From assembly GCF_035825295.1 (NCBI RefSeq), contig NZ_JAYMGI010000002.1, positions 8,437,501 to 8,501,500 on the forward strand: a stretch of 64,000 bases of DNA. Reading direction: 5' to 3'. The notes beneath the pieces are model-generated. The model saw nothing but the letters and a program-made list of their open reading frames with translations, searched no databases and was not told the DNA's origin. The position numbers were made by a program, and so were the translations under genes. Origin of the DNA: Actinacidiphila sp. DG2A-62 (GTDB lineage: Bacteria > Actinomycetota > Actinomycetes > Streptomycetales > Streptomycetaceae). Below, one piece after another: positions 10,652 to 19,216 of the stretch. The stretch's first letter is position 1; each line of letters opens with the position of its first letter.

Positions 10652-11800
10652 ATGGACCACATCACCTTCCTTGTGGCAATGGTCATCGTCACGGCCCTGG
10701 CCTTCGACTTCACGAACGGCTTCCATGACACCGCGAACGCGATGGCGACCTCCATCGCCACCGGCGCACTGCGGCCGAAAATCGCCGTGGCGGTCAGCGG
10801 GGTGCTGAACCTGGCCGGCGCGTTCATGTCCACCGAGGTCGCCAAGACCGTCTCCGGCGGCATCGTCGACGACTCGCTGGTGACCCCCGGCATGATCTTC
10901 GCCGGGCTGGTCGGCGCGATCATGTGGAATCTGATGACATGGCTGCTCGGACTGCCGTCGAGCTCCTCGCACGCGCTGTTCGGCGGGCTGATCGGCGCGG
11001 TGTGGGTGGGCGCCGGGCGGCACGGCGTGCACTTCGACAAGGTGGTCGAGAAGATCCTGATCCCCGCCGTCGCCTCGCCGGTCGTGGCCGGCGTCGCGGC
11101 GCTGATCGCCACCTACCTCGCCTACCGGATCACCCAGCGGGCCGAGTCGGACACCGTCTCCAAGGGATTCAGGGCCGGGCAGATCGCCTCCGCGTCGCTG
11201 GTCTCCCTCGCCCACGGCACCAACGACGCGCAGAAGACGATGGGCGTGATCACCCTCGCGCTGATCTCCTGCGGCGCGCTCGGCCACGACGCCGACCCGC
11301 CGGTGTGGGTCATCCTGACCGCCGGGCTGGCCATCGCGCTCGGCACCTACATCGGCGGCTGGCGGATCATCAGGACGATGGGCAAGGGTCTGGTGGACAT
11401 CGAGTCCCCGCAGGGCTTCGCCGCCGAGTCCGCGTCCACCGCGGTCATCCTGACCTCCGCCAACCTCGGCTTCGCCCTGTCGACCACCCAGGTGTGCTCC
11501 GGCGGCATCCTCGGCGCGGGCGTCGGCCGCCGGCTTGCCGAGGTCCGCTGGGGCACCGCCGGCCAGATGGCGCTGGCCTGGCTGGTGACGCTGCCCGCGG
11601 CCGCCGCCGTCGGCGCGGTCGCCGCCGGCGTCGTGGTGCACGGCGGCACCACCGGGATCGTGCTGATCGCGCTGGCCGCCGCGGCCGTCGCCCTGGTCAT
11701 CGTGGCGCTGTCCCGGCGGAACCCGGTGCACGCGGACAACGTGAACAACAGCCCGGTCACCGAAGTCCGCGCGCCTGCTGCTGCCGGCGCGGGCGCCTGA
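10652..11800 (+). CDS. pit: Low-affinity inorganic phosphate transporter (Pit family)
   Basis: Membrane protein of 382 residues that imports metal-phosphate by proton symport. Both PiT signature repeats are visible: DFTNGFHDTANAMATSIATG near residue 20 and AHGTNDAQKTMGVI near 185, each at the start of a half of the inverted-repeat fold. SSSSHALFGGLIGA-like sequence follows in the first half. The ATG at 10652 is preferred; GTG 10649 and an upstream TTG are weaker options. It forms an apparent operon with a small membrane protein (31 nt gap) and a PPK2 polyphosphate kinase, linking phosphate uptake to polyphosphate metabolism. Confidence 0.94.
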   Translation: MDHITFLVAMVIVTALAFDFTNGFHDTANAMATSIATGALRPKIAVAVSGVLNLAGAFMSTEVAKTVSGGIVDDSLVTPGMIFAGLVGAIMWNLMTWLLGLPSSSSHALFGGLIGAVWVGAGRHGVHFDKVVEKILIPAVASPVVAGVAALIATYLAYRITQRAESDTVSKGFRAGQIASASLVSLAHGTNDAQKTMGVITLALISCGALGHDADPPVWVILTAGLAIALGTYIGGWRIIRTMGKGLVDIESPQGFAAESASTAVILTSANLGFALSTTQVCSGGILGAGVGRRLAEVRWGTAGQMALAWLVTLPAAAAVGAVAAGVVVHGGTTGIVLIALAAAAVALVIVALSRRNPVHADNVNNSPVTEVRAPAAAGAGA

Positions 11801-11831
11801 CCTGACAGACGCAGCGAACTGGGAGAACCTG

Positions 11832-12062
11832 ATGGACGTGAAGTGGGGAAACCTCGCCGAGGTGGCCGGCGTCAGCGTCGGCGCCACGGTGGGCGTCGTG
11901 GTGGTCTTCGCGCTCGGCGTGTGGGCGCTGGCCGACCGCCAGGAAGCGCGGGAGCAGGGCTCCGAAGGCTCGGTCCAGCTCGTCGGCGCCGGCGCGTGCT
12001 TCCTGGTGTGCGCGTGCGCCGTGCTCTACGGGCTGTACCTGATCATCCCCCAGTTCCACTGA
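11832..12062 (+). CDS. Small membrane protein of pit operon
   Basis: A 76-residue protein with two predicted membrane helices (VGATVGVVVVFALGVWALA, about residues 16-34, and LVGAGACFLVCACAVLYGLY, about 50-69) joined by a charged loop DRQEAREQGSEGS. Similar small proteins follow pit genes in other streptomycetes, so it may be an accessory to the transporter, but no function is established. ATG at 11832 with GGGAGAAC 5-8 nt upstream; 31 nt after pit and 26 nt before ppk2. Confidence 0.82.
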   Translation: MDVKWGNLAEVAGVSVGATVGVVVVFALGVWALADRQEAREQGSEGSVQLVGAGACFLVCACAVLYGLYLIIPQFH

Positions 12063-12088
12063 GCACGGCGGAAGGCGGGAGACGACAG

Positions 12089-13018
12089 GTGACCACCGAC
12101 AACGGCGCCGGAGCACTGCTGTCCGGCATGCGCGTCGACTACTCCGACCACGACGACCCGGTCCTGATCCGCCCCGACGGCACCGCCGTCGACACCTGGC
12201 GGGAGAACTACCCGTACGACACGCGCATGCAGCGCCCCGAGTACGAACTGCACAAGCGCATGCAGCAGATCGAGCTGCTGAAGCTGCAGAGCTGGGTCAA
12301 GGAGACCGGACAGCGCATCGTCATCGTCTTCGAGGGGCGCGACGCGGCCGGCAAGGGCGGCACCATCAAACGCTTCGTGGAGCACCTGAACCCGCGCGGC
12401 GCGCGCGTGGTCGCGCTGGAGAAGCCCACCGAGCGCGAGAGCGGCCAGTGGTACTTCCAGCGCTACGTCGCGCATCTGCCCACGGCGGGGGAGATCGTCA
12501 TGTTCGACCGGTCCTGGTACAACCGGGCCGGCGTCGAGCGCGTGATGGGCTTCTGCACCGACGAGGAGTACCGCCGCTTCGTCCGGCAGGCGCCGCTGTT
12601 CGAGCGGATGCTCGTCGACGACGGGATCCACCTGGTGAAATTCTGGTTCTCGGTGTCCCGCGACGAGCAGCGCACCCGGTTCACCATCCGCCAGGTCGAC
12701 CCGGTCCGGCAGTGGAAGCTCAGCCCGATGGACCTGGCGTCGCTGGACCGGTGGGACGACTACACGCGGGCGAAGGTCGCGATGTTCCGGGAGACCGACA
12801 CCGCGTACGCGCCCTGGACGGTGGTCAAGAGCAACGACAAGAAGCGGGCCCGGGTGGAGGCCATGCGCAGCGTGCTGGCCCGCTTCGACTACACCGACCG
12901 CGACGACGAGGTGGTCGGCACCCCCGACCCGCTGATCGTCGGCGCCGCGGCCACGCTGCTGGAGGCCGGCGAGGACGAGGAGCACCGCGGCGGCGGCGCG
13001 GGCGATCCCGCGCGATGA
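12089..13018 (+). CDS. ppk2: Polyphosphate kinase 2 (PPK2 family)
   Basis: Single-domain PPK2 of 309 residues, transferring phosphate between polyphosphate and nucleotides. Walker A is FEGRDAAGKGGTIKRF (about residue 77-92), Walker B is MFDRSWYNRAGVERVMGFC (about 140), and the lid region carries FWFSVSRDEQRTRF. A single P-loop domain of this size matches class I enzymes, which mainly phosphorylate nucleoside diphosphates. The GTG at 12089 has GGGAGA about 8 nt upstream. It is third in the pit operon, and the P1 peptidase gene starts 7 nt after its stop, so that gene is probably co-transcribed. Confidence 0.94.
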   Translation: MTTDNGAGALLSGMRVDYSDHDDPVLIRPDGTAVDTWRENYPYDTRMQRPEYELHKRMQQIELLKLQSWVKETGQRIVIVFEGRDAAGKGGTIKRFVEHLNPRGARVVALEKPTERESGQWYFQRYVAHLPTAGEIVMFDRSWYNRAGVERVMGFCTDEEYRRFVRQAPLFERMLVDDGIHLVKFWFSVSRDEQRTRFTIRQVDPVRQWKLSPMDLASLDRWDDYTRAKVAMFRETDTAYAPWTVVKSNDKKRARVEAMRSVLARFDYTDRDDEVVGTPDPLIVGAAATLLEAGEDEEHRGGGAGDPAR

Positions 13019-13025
13019 TCGGTGC

Positions 13026-14252
13026 ATGGACCAGGGCGGACGCGGACATGGCAGCGGATCTGACAACGGGCCTGGGAACGGCCCCGGACCCGGCGCCGGA
13101 CCCGGGCCCGCGAACGGGCTGGGCGACGTCGCCGGCCTGCGGGTCGGGCACGCGCAGCGCGTCGGCGGCGGCTGGCTGAGCGGCGTCACGGTGGTGCTCG
13201 CGCCCGAGGGCGGCGCGGTGACCGCCGTCGACGTGCGCGGCGGCGGCCCCGGCACCCGGGAGACCGACGCGCTGGACCCGCGCAACCTCGTGCAGCGCGT
13301 CGAGGCGGTGGTGCTCGCCGGCGGCAGCGCCTTCGGGCTCGACGCGGCGTCCGGTGTGGCGGCGTGGCTGGAGGAGCACGGGCGCGGCTTCCCGGTGGGC
13401 GGCCCCGGCAGAGTGGTGCCGGTGGTGCCGGCCGCCGCGCTGTTCGACCTCGGCCGCGGCGGCGACTGGCACGCCCGGCCCGACGCCGCGATGGGCCGCG
13501 CCGCGATCGAGGCCGCGGCGGCTGCGCGGCCCGGCGAGCCGGTCGGCCAGGGCTGCGTCGGAGCGGGAACGGGCGCGGTCGCCGGCGGCCTCAAGAGCGG
13601 CGTCGGCACGGCGAGCACGGTGCTGCCCTCGGGCGCCACGGTCGCGGCGCTCGCGGTCGTCAACGCGGCGGGCTCGGCCGTCGACCCGGACACCGGGGCG
13701 CTGTGGGGCGCGCGGCCGGCGTGGGCGGACGAGTTCGGCCTCGACGGCGCGCCGCTGCCGGCGCCGGCGCTGTCCCGGGCGCGGCGCCTGATCGCGGCCG
13801 AGGCGGAGGCCGCCGCCGAGGCGGCAGCTGGATACGGGGACGAAGCAGGCAGCACTGGGGCCGGCCCGTTCCACACCACCCTCGCGGTCGTCGCGACCGA
13901 CGCCGCGCTCAGCCGCGCCCAGGCGCAGAAGCTCGCCGGCGGCGCGCACGACGGGCTCGCCCGCGCGGTGCGCCCGGCGCACCTGCTGTCCGACGGCGAC
14001 ACGGTCTTCGCGATGGCCACCTGCGCCCGCCCGCTGCTGCCGCCGGGTTCGGCCGGGGACGCCGCGGCGGACCCGGCGTTCGGGGTCCACCGGGAGGCCG
14101 GCGCGCTCGATCTGCTTCTCGCGGCCGGAGCCGACGTGCTCACCCGGGCCGTACTGCACGCGGTCCTCCGCGCGCAGAGCGTCGAGACGCCCGCGGGCCG
14201 CTTCCTCTCCTACCGCGACCTGTACCGGCCGCACGGTCCGGCGCCCCGCTGA
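13026..14252 (+). CDS. P1-family peptidase (DmpA/NylC-like N-terminal nucleophile hydrolase)
   Basis: A 408-residue member of the P1/S58 family, which includes DmpA aminopeptidase and the nylon-oligomer hydrolase NylC. A Gly/Pro-rich leader (first ~33 residues) precedes GDVAGLRVGHAQ, the usual start of the fold. The conserved VVLAGGSAFGLDAASGV is at about residue 95 and the likely autocleavage site is in KSGVGTASTVLPSG (about 197), where the Thr or Ser after GVG would become the catalytic N terminus. No signal peptide, so cytosolic. Starts 7 nt after ppk2. Natural substrate unknown. Confidence 0.9.
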   Translation: MDQGGRGHGSGSDNGPGNGPGPGAGPGPANGLGDVAGLRVGHAQRVGGGWLSGVTVVLAPEGGAVTAVDVRGGGPGTRETDALDPRNLVQRVEAVVLAGGSAFGLDAASGVAAWLEEHGRGFPVGGPGRVVPVVPAAALFDLGRGGDWHARPDAAMGRAAIEAAAAARPGEPVGQGCVGAGTGAVAGGLKSGVGTASTVLPSGATVAALAVVNAAGSAVDPDTGALWGARPAWADEFGLDGAPLPAPALSRARRLIAAEAEAAAEAAAGYGDEAGSTGAGPFHTTLAVVATDAALSRAQAQKLAGGAHDGLARAVRPAHLLSDGDTVFAMATCARPLLPPGSAGDAAADPAFGVHREAGALDLLLAAGADVLTRAVLHAVLRAQSVETPAGRFLSYRDLYRPHGPAPR

Positions 14253-14407
14253 GCCGTGGGGCCCGCCACCGCCCCCGCCGGTGGGCGCCCGCGCCGGCCG
14301 GCACCTGGCGGTGCGGGCCGAGAAGGCGCAGGCGGGGAGGCTCCGGCGCCACCTGAGTGGCCGTCACCGCGACGACGTGACGTCCGGCCTCGCCCGGCGT
14401 TGATGCC

Positions 14408-14422
14408 GGTGACCCGGTCACC
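14408..14422. promoter_or_regulatory. 15-bp perfect palindrome upstream of AI-2E-type permease
   Basis: GGTGACC-C-GGTCACC lies 20 nt before the ATG of the permease gene in a 190-bp gap. Perfect symmetry and position suggest an operator or translational hairpin; no binding protein can be named. Confidence 0.35.
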
Positions 14423-14442
14423 GCCCCGAGGGAGACGCCGCC

Positions 14443-15828
14443 ATGCCCGACACACCGGCCGACGCCGCCGCGCTCGCGGCGCCCGCGAGCGCGGCGGGCC
14501 CCGGACCGTCGGCCGCCCCGGCCGCGAGCGGACCCGGGCCGCACGACCCCGCGCCGCCTGGCTCCGAGGCGGGAGCCGTGACCGCGGCACCCGCCGGCGC
14601 CGGAGCGGGGGCGGTGACCGTCGCACCGGTCGGCCACGGAGCGGGAGCCGTGCCGACCACCGCGCCCGCCGGCTCCGGAGCAGGAGCCCTCCTGACCGCC
14701 GCACCGCCCGGCCCCGGAGGGGACGCCGGGGCGGCTGCCGCCGCGCCCGGCTCCCCGCCGGACGGCCCCGCGCGCCGCCCGCGCCCCGCGGGGCCCGGCG
14801 CGCCCGCGCGCCGCTCGTGGTTCGCCGCCGGCTTCACCGCCGCACTCGGCGCGGTCCTGGCCTGGACGCTGGCGCAGGCCGTACTGCAGCTGAGCACCCT
14901 GCTCAGCCTGCTGCTGCTCTCCGGCTTCATCGCGGTCAGCCTCGAACCGGTGGTGGCGTGGCTGTGCCGGCGCGGACTGCCCAGGGGCTGCGCGGTGGCC
15001 GGCGTGGTGCTGGTCCTCACCGCCGTGCTGGCCGGCTTCGTCGCCCTGGTCATCCCGCCGGTGAACGCCGCCATCGCCGCGCTCACCGACGGCGTGCCGC
15101 GCTGGCGCCGCCAACTGCACGACCACCGCTCCGCGCTGGGCCGGCTGGAGGACCACTACCACGTCATCGAGAAGGCCCGCGCCCAGCTCGGCGCCGGGCT
15201 GGGCGCCTCCGACCTGGCGGGCGGGGTGCTGGGCGCCTGGCTGGTGGTCGGCGCCCTCACCTCCACGGTCGTGGTGATCACCGTGACCCTGTACGTGATG
15301 GCCGCGCTGCCGGCCATCAAGCGGTTCTGCTACCGCTTCGTGCCCGGCACCCGCAGGGCCCGCGCCGAGCGGGTGGCGGAGGAGATCCTCGGCCGGGTCG
15401 GCCGCTTCATGCTCGGCAACATCGTCACCTCCGCGGTCGCCGGACTGGCCACCTTCGTGTGGTGCGAGGCGATCGGCGTGCCGTACCCGGCGGCGCTCGG
15501 CTTCTTCGTCGCGCTGATGGACATGATCCCGGTGATCGGCTCCACCGTCGGGGGAGTGGTGGTGAGCTTCGTGGCGCTGTCGGTGTCGCTGCCCGTCGCG
15601 CTCGCCACCGCCGTCTTCTACATCGCCTTCCGGGTCGCCGAGGACTACCTGATCATGCCCCGGGCGATGAAGTTCGCGGTGAACGTGCACCCGGTGGTCA
15701 CCGTCGTCGCGGTGCTGGCCGGCGGATCGCTGCTCGGCGTCATCGGCGGTCTCGTCGCCATCCCGGCCGCCGCCGCGCTCGGCATGGTGCTGGACGAGTT
15801 CGTCTTCCCGCGCACCGACGCGTCCTGA
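14443..15828 (+). CDS. AI-2E family transporter (YdiK/TqsA-type permease)
   Basis: Integral membrane protein of 461 residues. The first ~120 residues are Ala/Pro/Gly rich and low complexity, an extension absent from most homologues. The remainder has about eight membrane helices in the AI-2E_transport (PF01594) pattern: LLSGFIAVSLEPVVAWLCRRGL, a long amphipathic middle segment, then LMDMIPVIGSTVGGVVVS and the conserved C-terminal VHPVVTVVAVLAGGSLLG. Family members are implicated in efflux of small solutes or signals, or Na+/H+ exchange; the name does not establish AI-2 transport here. ATG preceded by GGGAGA. About 100 nt separate it from gnd. Confidence 0.86.
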   Translation: MPDTPADAAALAAPASAAGPGPSAAPAASGPGPHDPAPPGSEAGAVTAAPAGAGAGAVTVAPVGHGAGAVPTTAPAGSGAGALLTAAPPGPGGDAGAAAAAPGSPPDGPARRPRPAGPGAPARRSWFAAGFTAALGAVLAWTLAQAVLQLSTLLSLLLLSGFIAVSLEPVVAWLCRRGLPRGCAVAGVVLVLTAVLAGFVALVIPPVNAAIAALTDGVPRWRRQLHDHRSALGRLEDHYHVIEKARAQLGAGLGASDLAGGVLGAWLVVGALTSTVVVITVTLYVMAALPAIKRFCYRFVPGTRRARAERVAEEILGRVGRFMLGNIVTSAVAGLATFVWCEAIGVPYPAALGFFVALMDMIPVIGSTVGGVVVSFVALSVSLPVALATAVFYIAFRVAEDYLIMPRAMKFAVNVHPVVTVVAVLAGGSLLGVIGGLVAIPAAAALGMVLDEFVFPRTDAS

Positions 15829-15925
15829 CGGATTCCGCCCGTTCGGCGGTACGAAACAATCCCCGCCGCCGCGCGGTTGCCCATACTGGCAGCGAGCGGC
15901 ACCAAGATCTCTCGGGGAGTATCAC

Positions 15926-17368
15926 ATGAGCGCAACGGCGGACATCGGCGTCACCGGACTGGCCGTGATGGGCAGCAACCTCGCCAGGAACTTCGCCCGC
16001 CACGGCCTGACCGTGGCCGTGCACAACCGCAGCAAAGCCAGAACCGACGCCTTGATCAAGGAGCACGGCGAGGAGGGGACGTTCGTGCCGGCGGCCACCG
16101 CCGAGGAGTTCGTCGCCTCCCTGGAACGGCCGCGGCGGCTGATCATCATGGTCAAGGCGGGCGAGCCCACCGACGCGGTGATCCGCGAGTTCGCGCCGCT
16201 GCTGGAGCGCGGCGACGTCATCATCGACGGCGGCAACGCCCACTACGAGGACACCCGCCGCCGCGAGCGCGAACTGCGCGAGCAGGGCATCCACTTCGTC
16301 GGCACCGGCATCTCCGGCGGCGAGGAGGGCGCGCTCAACGGCCCGTCCATCATGCCCGGCGGCTCCGAGGAGTCCTACGCCTCGCTCGGCCCGCTGCTGG
16401 AGCGGATCGCGGCCAAGGCCGGAGACGGCAGCCCGTGCACCACGCACATCGGCCCGGACGGCGCCGGCCACTTCGTCAAGATGGTGCACAACGGCATCGA
16501 GTACGCCGACATGCAGCTCATCGCCGAGGCGTACCACCTGCTGCGGTCGATCGGCGGCTACGAACCGGCGCAGATCGCCGAGGTCTTCCGCACCTGGAAC
16601 ACCGGCCGGCTCGACTCGTACCTCATCGAGATCACCGCCGAGGTCCTCGCGCACACCGACGCCGCGACCGGCCGGCCGTTCGTCGACGTGGTCGCCGACC
16701 AGGCGGAGCAGAAGGGCACCGGCCGCTGGACCGTGCAGAGCGCGCTGGACCTCGGGGTGCCGGTGTCCGGCATCGCCGAGGCGGTGTTCGCGCGCTCGCT
16801 GTCCGGCCACGCCGACCTGCGCGCGGCCTCCCGCACCCTGCCGGGGCCCGGCGCCACCGCGCTCGGCGGCAAGGACGCCGAGGCGTTCGCCGACCAGGTC
16901 GAGCAGGCGCTCTACGCCTCCAAGATCGTCTCCTACACCCAGGGCTTCCACCAGATCCAGGCCGGCAGCGACGCCTACGACTGGAACATCGACCCCGGCC
17001 GGGTCGCCGCGATCTGGCGCGGCGGCTGCATCATCAGGGCCGCCTTCCTGGACCGCATCACCGCCGCCTACGACGCCCGCCCCGACCTGCCCAGCCTGCT
17101 GTCCGACCAGCGGTTCGCCGAGGAGATCGGCGCCGCGCAGGAGGACTGGCGCGCGGTGGTCGGCGCCGCGGTGGCCGGCGGCGTCCCGGTGCCGGGCTTC
17201 TCCGCCGCGCTCGCGTACTACGACGCGCTGCGCGCCGAGCGGCTGCCCGCCGCGCTGACCCAGGGTCAGCGCGACTTCTTCGGCGCGCACACCTACCGGC
17301 GCACCGACCGCGACGGCTCCTTCCACACGCTGTGGGGAGGCGACCGCCACGAGGTGAGCACCGGCTGA
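15926..17368 (+). CDS. gnd: 6-phosphogluconate dehydrogenase, decarboxylating
   Basis: Oxidises 6-phosphogluconate to ribulose 5-phosphate and CO2 with NADP+ in the pentose phosphate pathway. The 480 residues are full length for the long (dimeric) form. N-terminal Rossmann motif GVTGLAVMGSNLARN, NADP-specific HNRSKAR, catalytic-domain motifs GTGISGGEEGALNGPSIMPGG and HFVKMVHNGIEYADMQ (Lys and Asn of the active site), and the C-terminal FGAHTYRRTDRDGSFHTLW are all present. ATG with GGGGAG 7 nt upstream. Pentose phosphate flux would also feed sugar nucleotide synthesis, but no direct link to the distant surface-glycan locus is claimed. Confidence 0.96.
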   Translation: MSATADIGVTGLAVMGSNLARNFARHGLTVAVHNRSKARTDALIKEHGEEGTFVPAATAEEFVASLERPRRLIIMVKAGEPTDAVIREFAPLLERGDVIIDGGNAHYEDTRRRERELREQGIHFVGTGISGGEEGALNGPSIMPGGSEESYASLGPLLERIAAKAGDGSPCTTHIGPDGAGHFVKMVHNGIEYADMQLIAEAYHLLRSIGGYEPAQIAEVFRTWNTGRLDSYLIEITAEVLAHTDAATGRPFVDVVADQAEQKGTGRWTVQSALDLGVPVSGIAEAVFARSLSGHADLRAASRTLPGPGATALGGKDAEAFADQVEQALYASKIVSYTQGFHQIQAGSDAYDWNIDPGRVAAIWRGGCIIRAAFLDRITAAYDARPDLPSLLSDQRFAEEIGAAQEDWRAVVGAAVAGGVPVPGFSAALAYYDALRAERLPAALTQGQRDFFGAHTYRRTDRDGSFHTLWGGDRHEVSTG

Positions 17369-17450
17369 CAGGCGTAACGACCGGCGGCCGGGGCAGGCGA
17401 CCGGCGAAGGCGCCGGGCCCCCGCGAACGGGCGAACCGAGGAGGGCAGCG

Positions 17451-17807
17451 ATGATCCGACCCGCTGATCTGCGCGAGTGGCGTGACCACGACGTGGTCGA
17501 CGAGTCGAACAACAAGATCGGTGTGCTGGAAGCGGTCTACGTGGACACGGGCACCGACGAGCCCTCCATGGCCACCGTGCGCACCGGACTGCCCACCCGG
17601 CACCGGCTGGTGTTCGTGCCGGTGGACGACGTGACCGCGGGCCCCGGCTACGTGCGCGTCCCGTACCCCAAGTCGCTGGTCAAGTCGGCCCCCTCCATCG
17701 GCACGGACGACGTCCTGCCGGTGGAGGACGAGGAGGCGATCTTCCAGCACTACGGGCTGCCGTACAAGCCGGGTGCGGAAGGGGTGCGGCAGCTGGCCCG
17801 CCGCTGA
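17451..17807 (+). CDS. PRC-barrel domain protein
   Basis: A 118-residue soluble protein whose first ~85 residues form a PRC-barrel (DLREWRDHDVVDESNNKIGV...), with the usual GKVEDVYVD-like turn as LEAVYVDTGTD. In streptomycetes such proteins are common, often stress-induced, and of unknown biochemical role. ATG with GAGGAGG 8 nt upstream. Followed 72 nt later by a 53-residue membrane protein in the same direction; the pairing suggests co-expression. Confidence 0.85.
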   Translation: MIRPADLREWRDHDVVDESNNKIGVLEAVYVDTGTDEPSMATVRTGLPTRHRLVFVPVDDVTAGPGYVRVPYPKSLVKSAPSIGTDDVLPVEDEEAIFQHYGLPYKPGAEGVRQLARR

Positions 17808-17879
17808 CCGCCGCACCTCCCGCGCCCGTGCCCGCCCCCCAGCGCCCGCCGCGCCGCCGCCCGTGAAGGAGACAGGACG

Positions 17880-18041
17880 ATGACGCTCTTCCTCTCGCTG
17901 ATCATCCTGGCCATGGTCCTCGGGCTGATCGGCGCCGTGGTCGGCGGCCTGCTCTGGCTGCTGGTGATCGCCGTCGTGCTGTTCGTCGCCGACCTGTTCT
18001 ACGGCTACCGGCGACTGCGCAGCAGCAGGCCGGTGCGCTGA
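17880..18041 (+). CDS. Small hydrophobic membrane protein, 53 aa
   Basis: Fifty-three codons from the ATG at 17880 with an excellent GAAGGAG 9 nt upstream. The sequence is almost wholly hydrophobic: one or two helices (LFLSLIILAMVLGLIGAVVG and LLWLLVIAVVLFVADLF) followed by a basic tail YGYRRLRSSRPVR that should face the cytosol. Short proteins of this type, annotated simply as hydrophobic protein, are widespread in streptomycetes. Function unknown. Confidence 0.75.
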   Translation: MTLFLSLIILAMVLGLIGAVVGGLLWLLVIAVVLFVADLFYGYRRLRSSRPVR

Positions 18042-18345
18042 GCCGCGGTCGCCCCGCCAGGACGCCGGCCGCCCACCGGACCCGTAATTCGGGCGAACGC
18101 CCGTAAACCGTACGGACGTTCGTCTGCGGCGTGCGCATCCGCCCGTCGAATGTGCGGGATCGGCAACAAAGCGCGGCCGGGGGGTTCGAAGCGGTCCGCG
18201 GCGGTGCAGCGGAAGAAGTAGGCGCTCGCCGTCGCGGCGCCCCCTGATCCGGGGGCGCCGCGGCACGGCGCCGTACCGCCGCACACCGCCACCACCCGGC
18301 CCGCCGCGCGCACCGCGGCCGCGTCCGGGCGAAAGGAACCGCCCC
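18042..18345. other. Intergenic region before GH25 gene, with 12-bp hairpin
   Basis: About 300 bp without a gene. It is less GC-rich near 18085-18115 (CCGTAATTCGGGCGAACGCCCGTAAACCG), where CCCGTAA is repeated, and a promoter could lie there. At 18233-18262 a perfect 12-bp stem (CGCGGCGCCCCC and complement) closes a TGATCC loop. Confidence 0.6.
18233..18262 (+). terminator. Perfect 12-bp hairpin, candidate terminator
   Basis: CGCGGCGCCCCC, six-base loop TGATCC, then the exact complement. It lies 190 nt after the small membrane protein gene and 83 nt before the GH25 gene; termination of the upstream unit is the simplest reading, though it could sit in the GH25 leader. Confidence 0.5.
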
Positions 18346-19179
18346 ATGACCGTCAGCGGAATCGACGTCGCCTCCTACCAGAGCACCTCTTACAGCACCG
18401 CGGGACTCGGCTTCGTGTTCGTGAAGGCCACCGAGGGCACGAGCTACGTCAACCCGCACCACGCCGGACAGGTCGCCACCGGCCGCGCCCACTCCCTGGT
18501 GGTCGGCCACTACCACTTCGCCCGGCCGGGATCGATGACCGCGCAGGCCGCCTACTTCCTCAAGCAGGCCGCGCCCAAAGCGGGCGACGTGCTCGCCTTC
18601 GACTGGGAGGACGCCGGCGTCTCCGGCGCCGACAAGGACGCCTGGATCAAGCACGTGCAGGCCGAGATGCCGCACAACCGCGTGCTGCTGTACTGCAACC
18701 GCGACTTCTGGCTGAACCGCGACACCACCTCCTTCGCCGGCGACGGGCTGTGGATCGCCGACCCCGGCGCCGCCGCCGGTCACCCCCGCGTCGAGCACCA
18801 CTGGACGATCCACCAGTACAGCGAGGCCGGCGGGCTCGACCGCGACGTGGCCAACTTCACCAGCGTCTCGCTGCTGCGGGCCTGGGCGGCCAAGGGCGGC
18901 CCGGCGCCCGCGTACGAGCCCTTCCCCGGCTCGGCCTGGTTCACCGTCGGCCGCCGCTCGCCGATCGTCGCCGCCATGCACGACCGGCTGGTCGCGGTGG
19001 GCTGCGACCACTACCGCAGCAGCGCCAACAAGGACGTGATCGGCTCCGGCGACATCGCCTCCTACGAGGCGTGGCAGCGCAAGTACAACACCGAGCACCA
19101 CAAGGGCTGGAGCGGCGACGCGCTCAAGTGGCCGCCGGGGAAGGAGACCTGGGACGCGCTGCACGTCCCCAACGTCTGA
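18346..19179 (+). CDS. GH25 lysozyme (N,O-diacetylmuramidase-like) with C-terminal repeat-like domain
   Basis: A 277-residue muramidase-type hydrolase. The GH25 domain (residues 1-185) starts with GIDVASYQ and includes FVKATEGTSYVNP and the catalytic Asp/Glu pair in FDWEDAG (about residue 87). The C-terminal ~80 residues (SAWFTVGRRSPIVAAMHDRL ... KWPPGKETWDALHVP) resemble the peptidoglycan-binding-like module that follows lysin domains in streptomycetes and their phages. There is no signal peptide, so release would need lysis, a holin-like route or an unrecognised export system. ATG with GAAAGGA 8 nt upstream. No other phage gene is nearby. Confidence 0.88.
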   Translation: MTVSGIDVASYQSTSYSTAGLGFVFVKATEGTSYVNPHHAGQVATGRAHSLVVGHYHFARPGSMTAQAAYFLKQAAPKAGDVLAFDWEDAGVSGADKDAWIKHVQAEMPHNRVLLYCNRDFWLNRDTTSFAGDGLWIADPGAAAGHPRVEHHWTIHQYSEAGGLDRDVANFTSVSLLRAWAAKGGPAPAYEPFPGSAWFTVGRRSPIVAAMHDRLVAVGCDHYRSSANKDVIGSGDIASYEAWQRKYNTEHHKGWSGDALKWPPGKETWDALHVPNV

Positions 19180-19216
19180 GCGGCGCCGTCCGGCCGGCCC
19201 GCCGCACGGGTGACGC

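Noticed and set aside
18042..18345. Cyclic-di-AMP (ydaO-type) riboswitch upstream of the cell-wall hydrolase
   Set aside because: Such elements precede cell-wall hydrolase genes in actinobacteria, but I could not find the conserved core; only a simple 12-bp hairpin is present.
18346..19179. Prophage remnant
   Set aside because: Only the lysozyme resembles phage proteins; no integrase, structural or att-like sequence is nearby.
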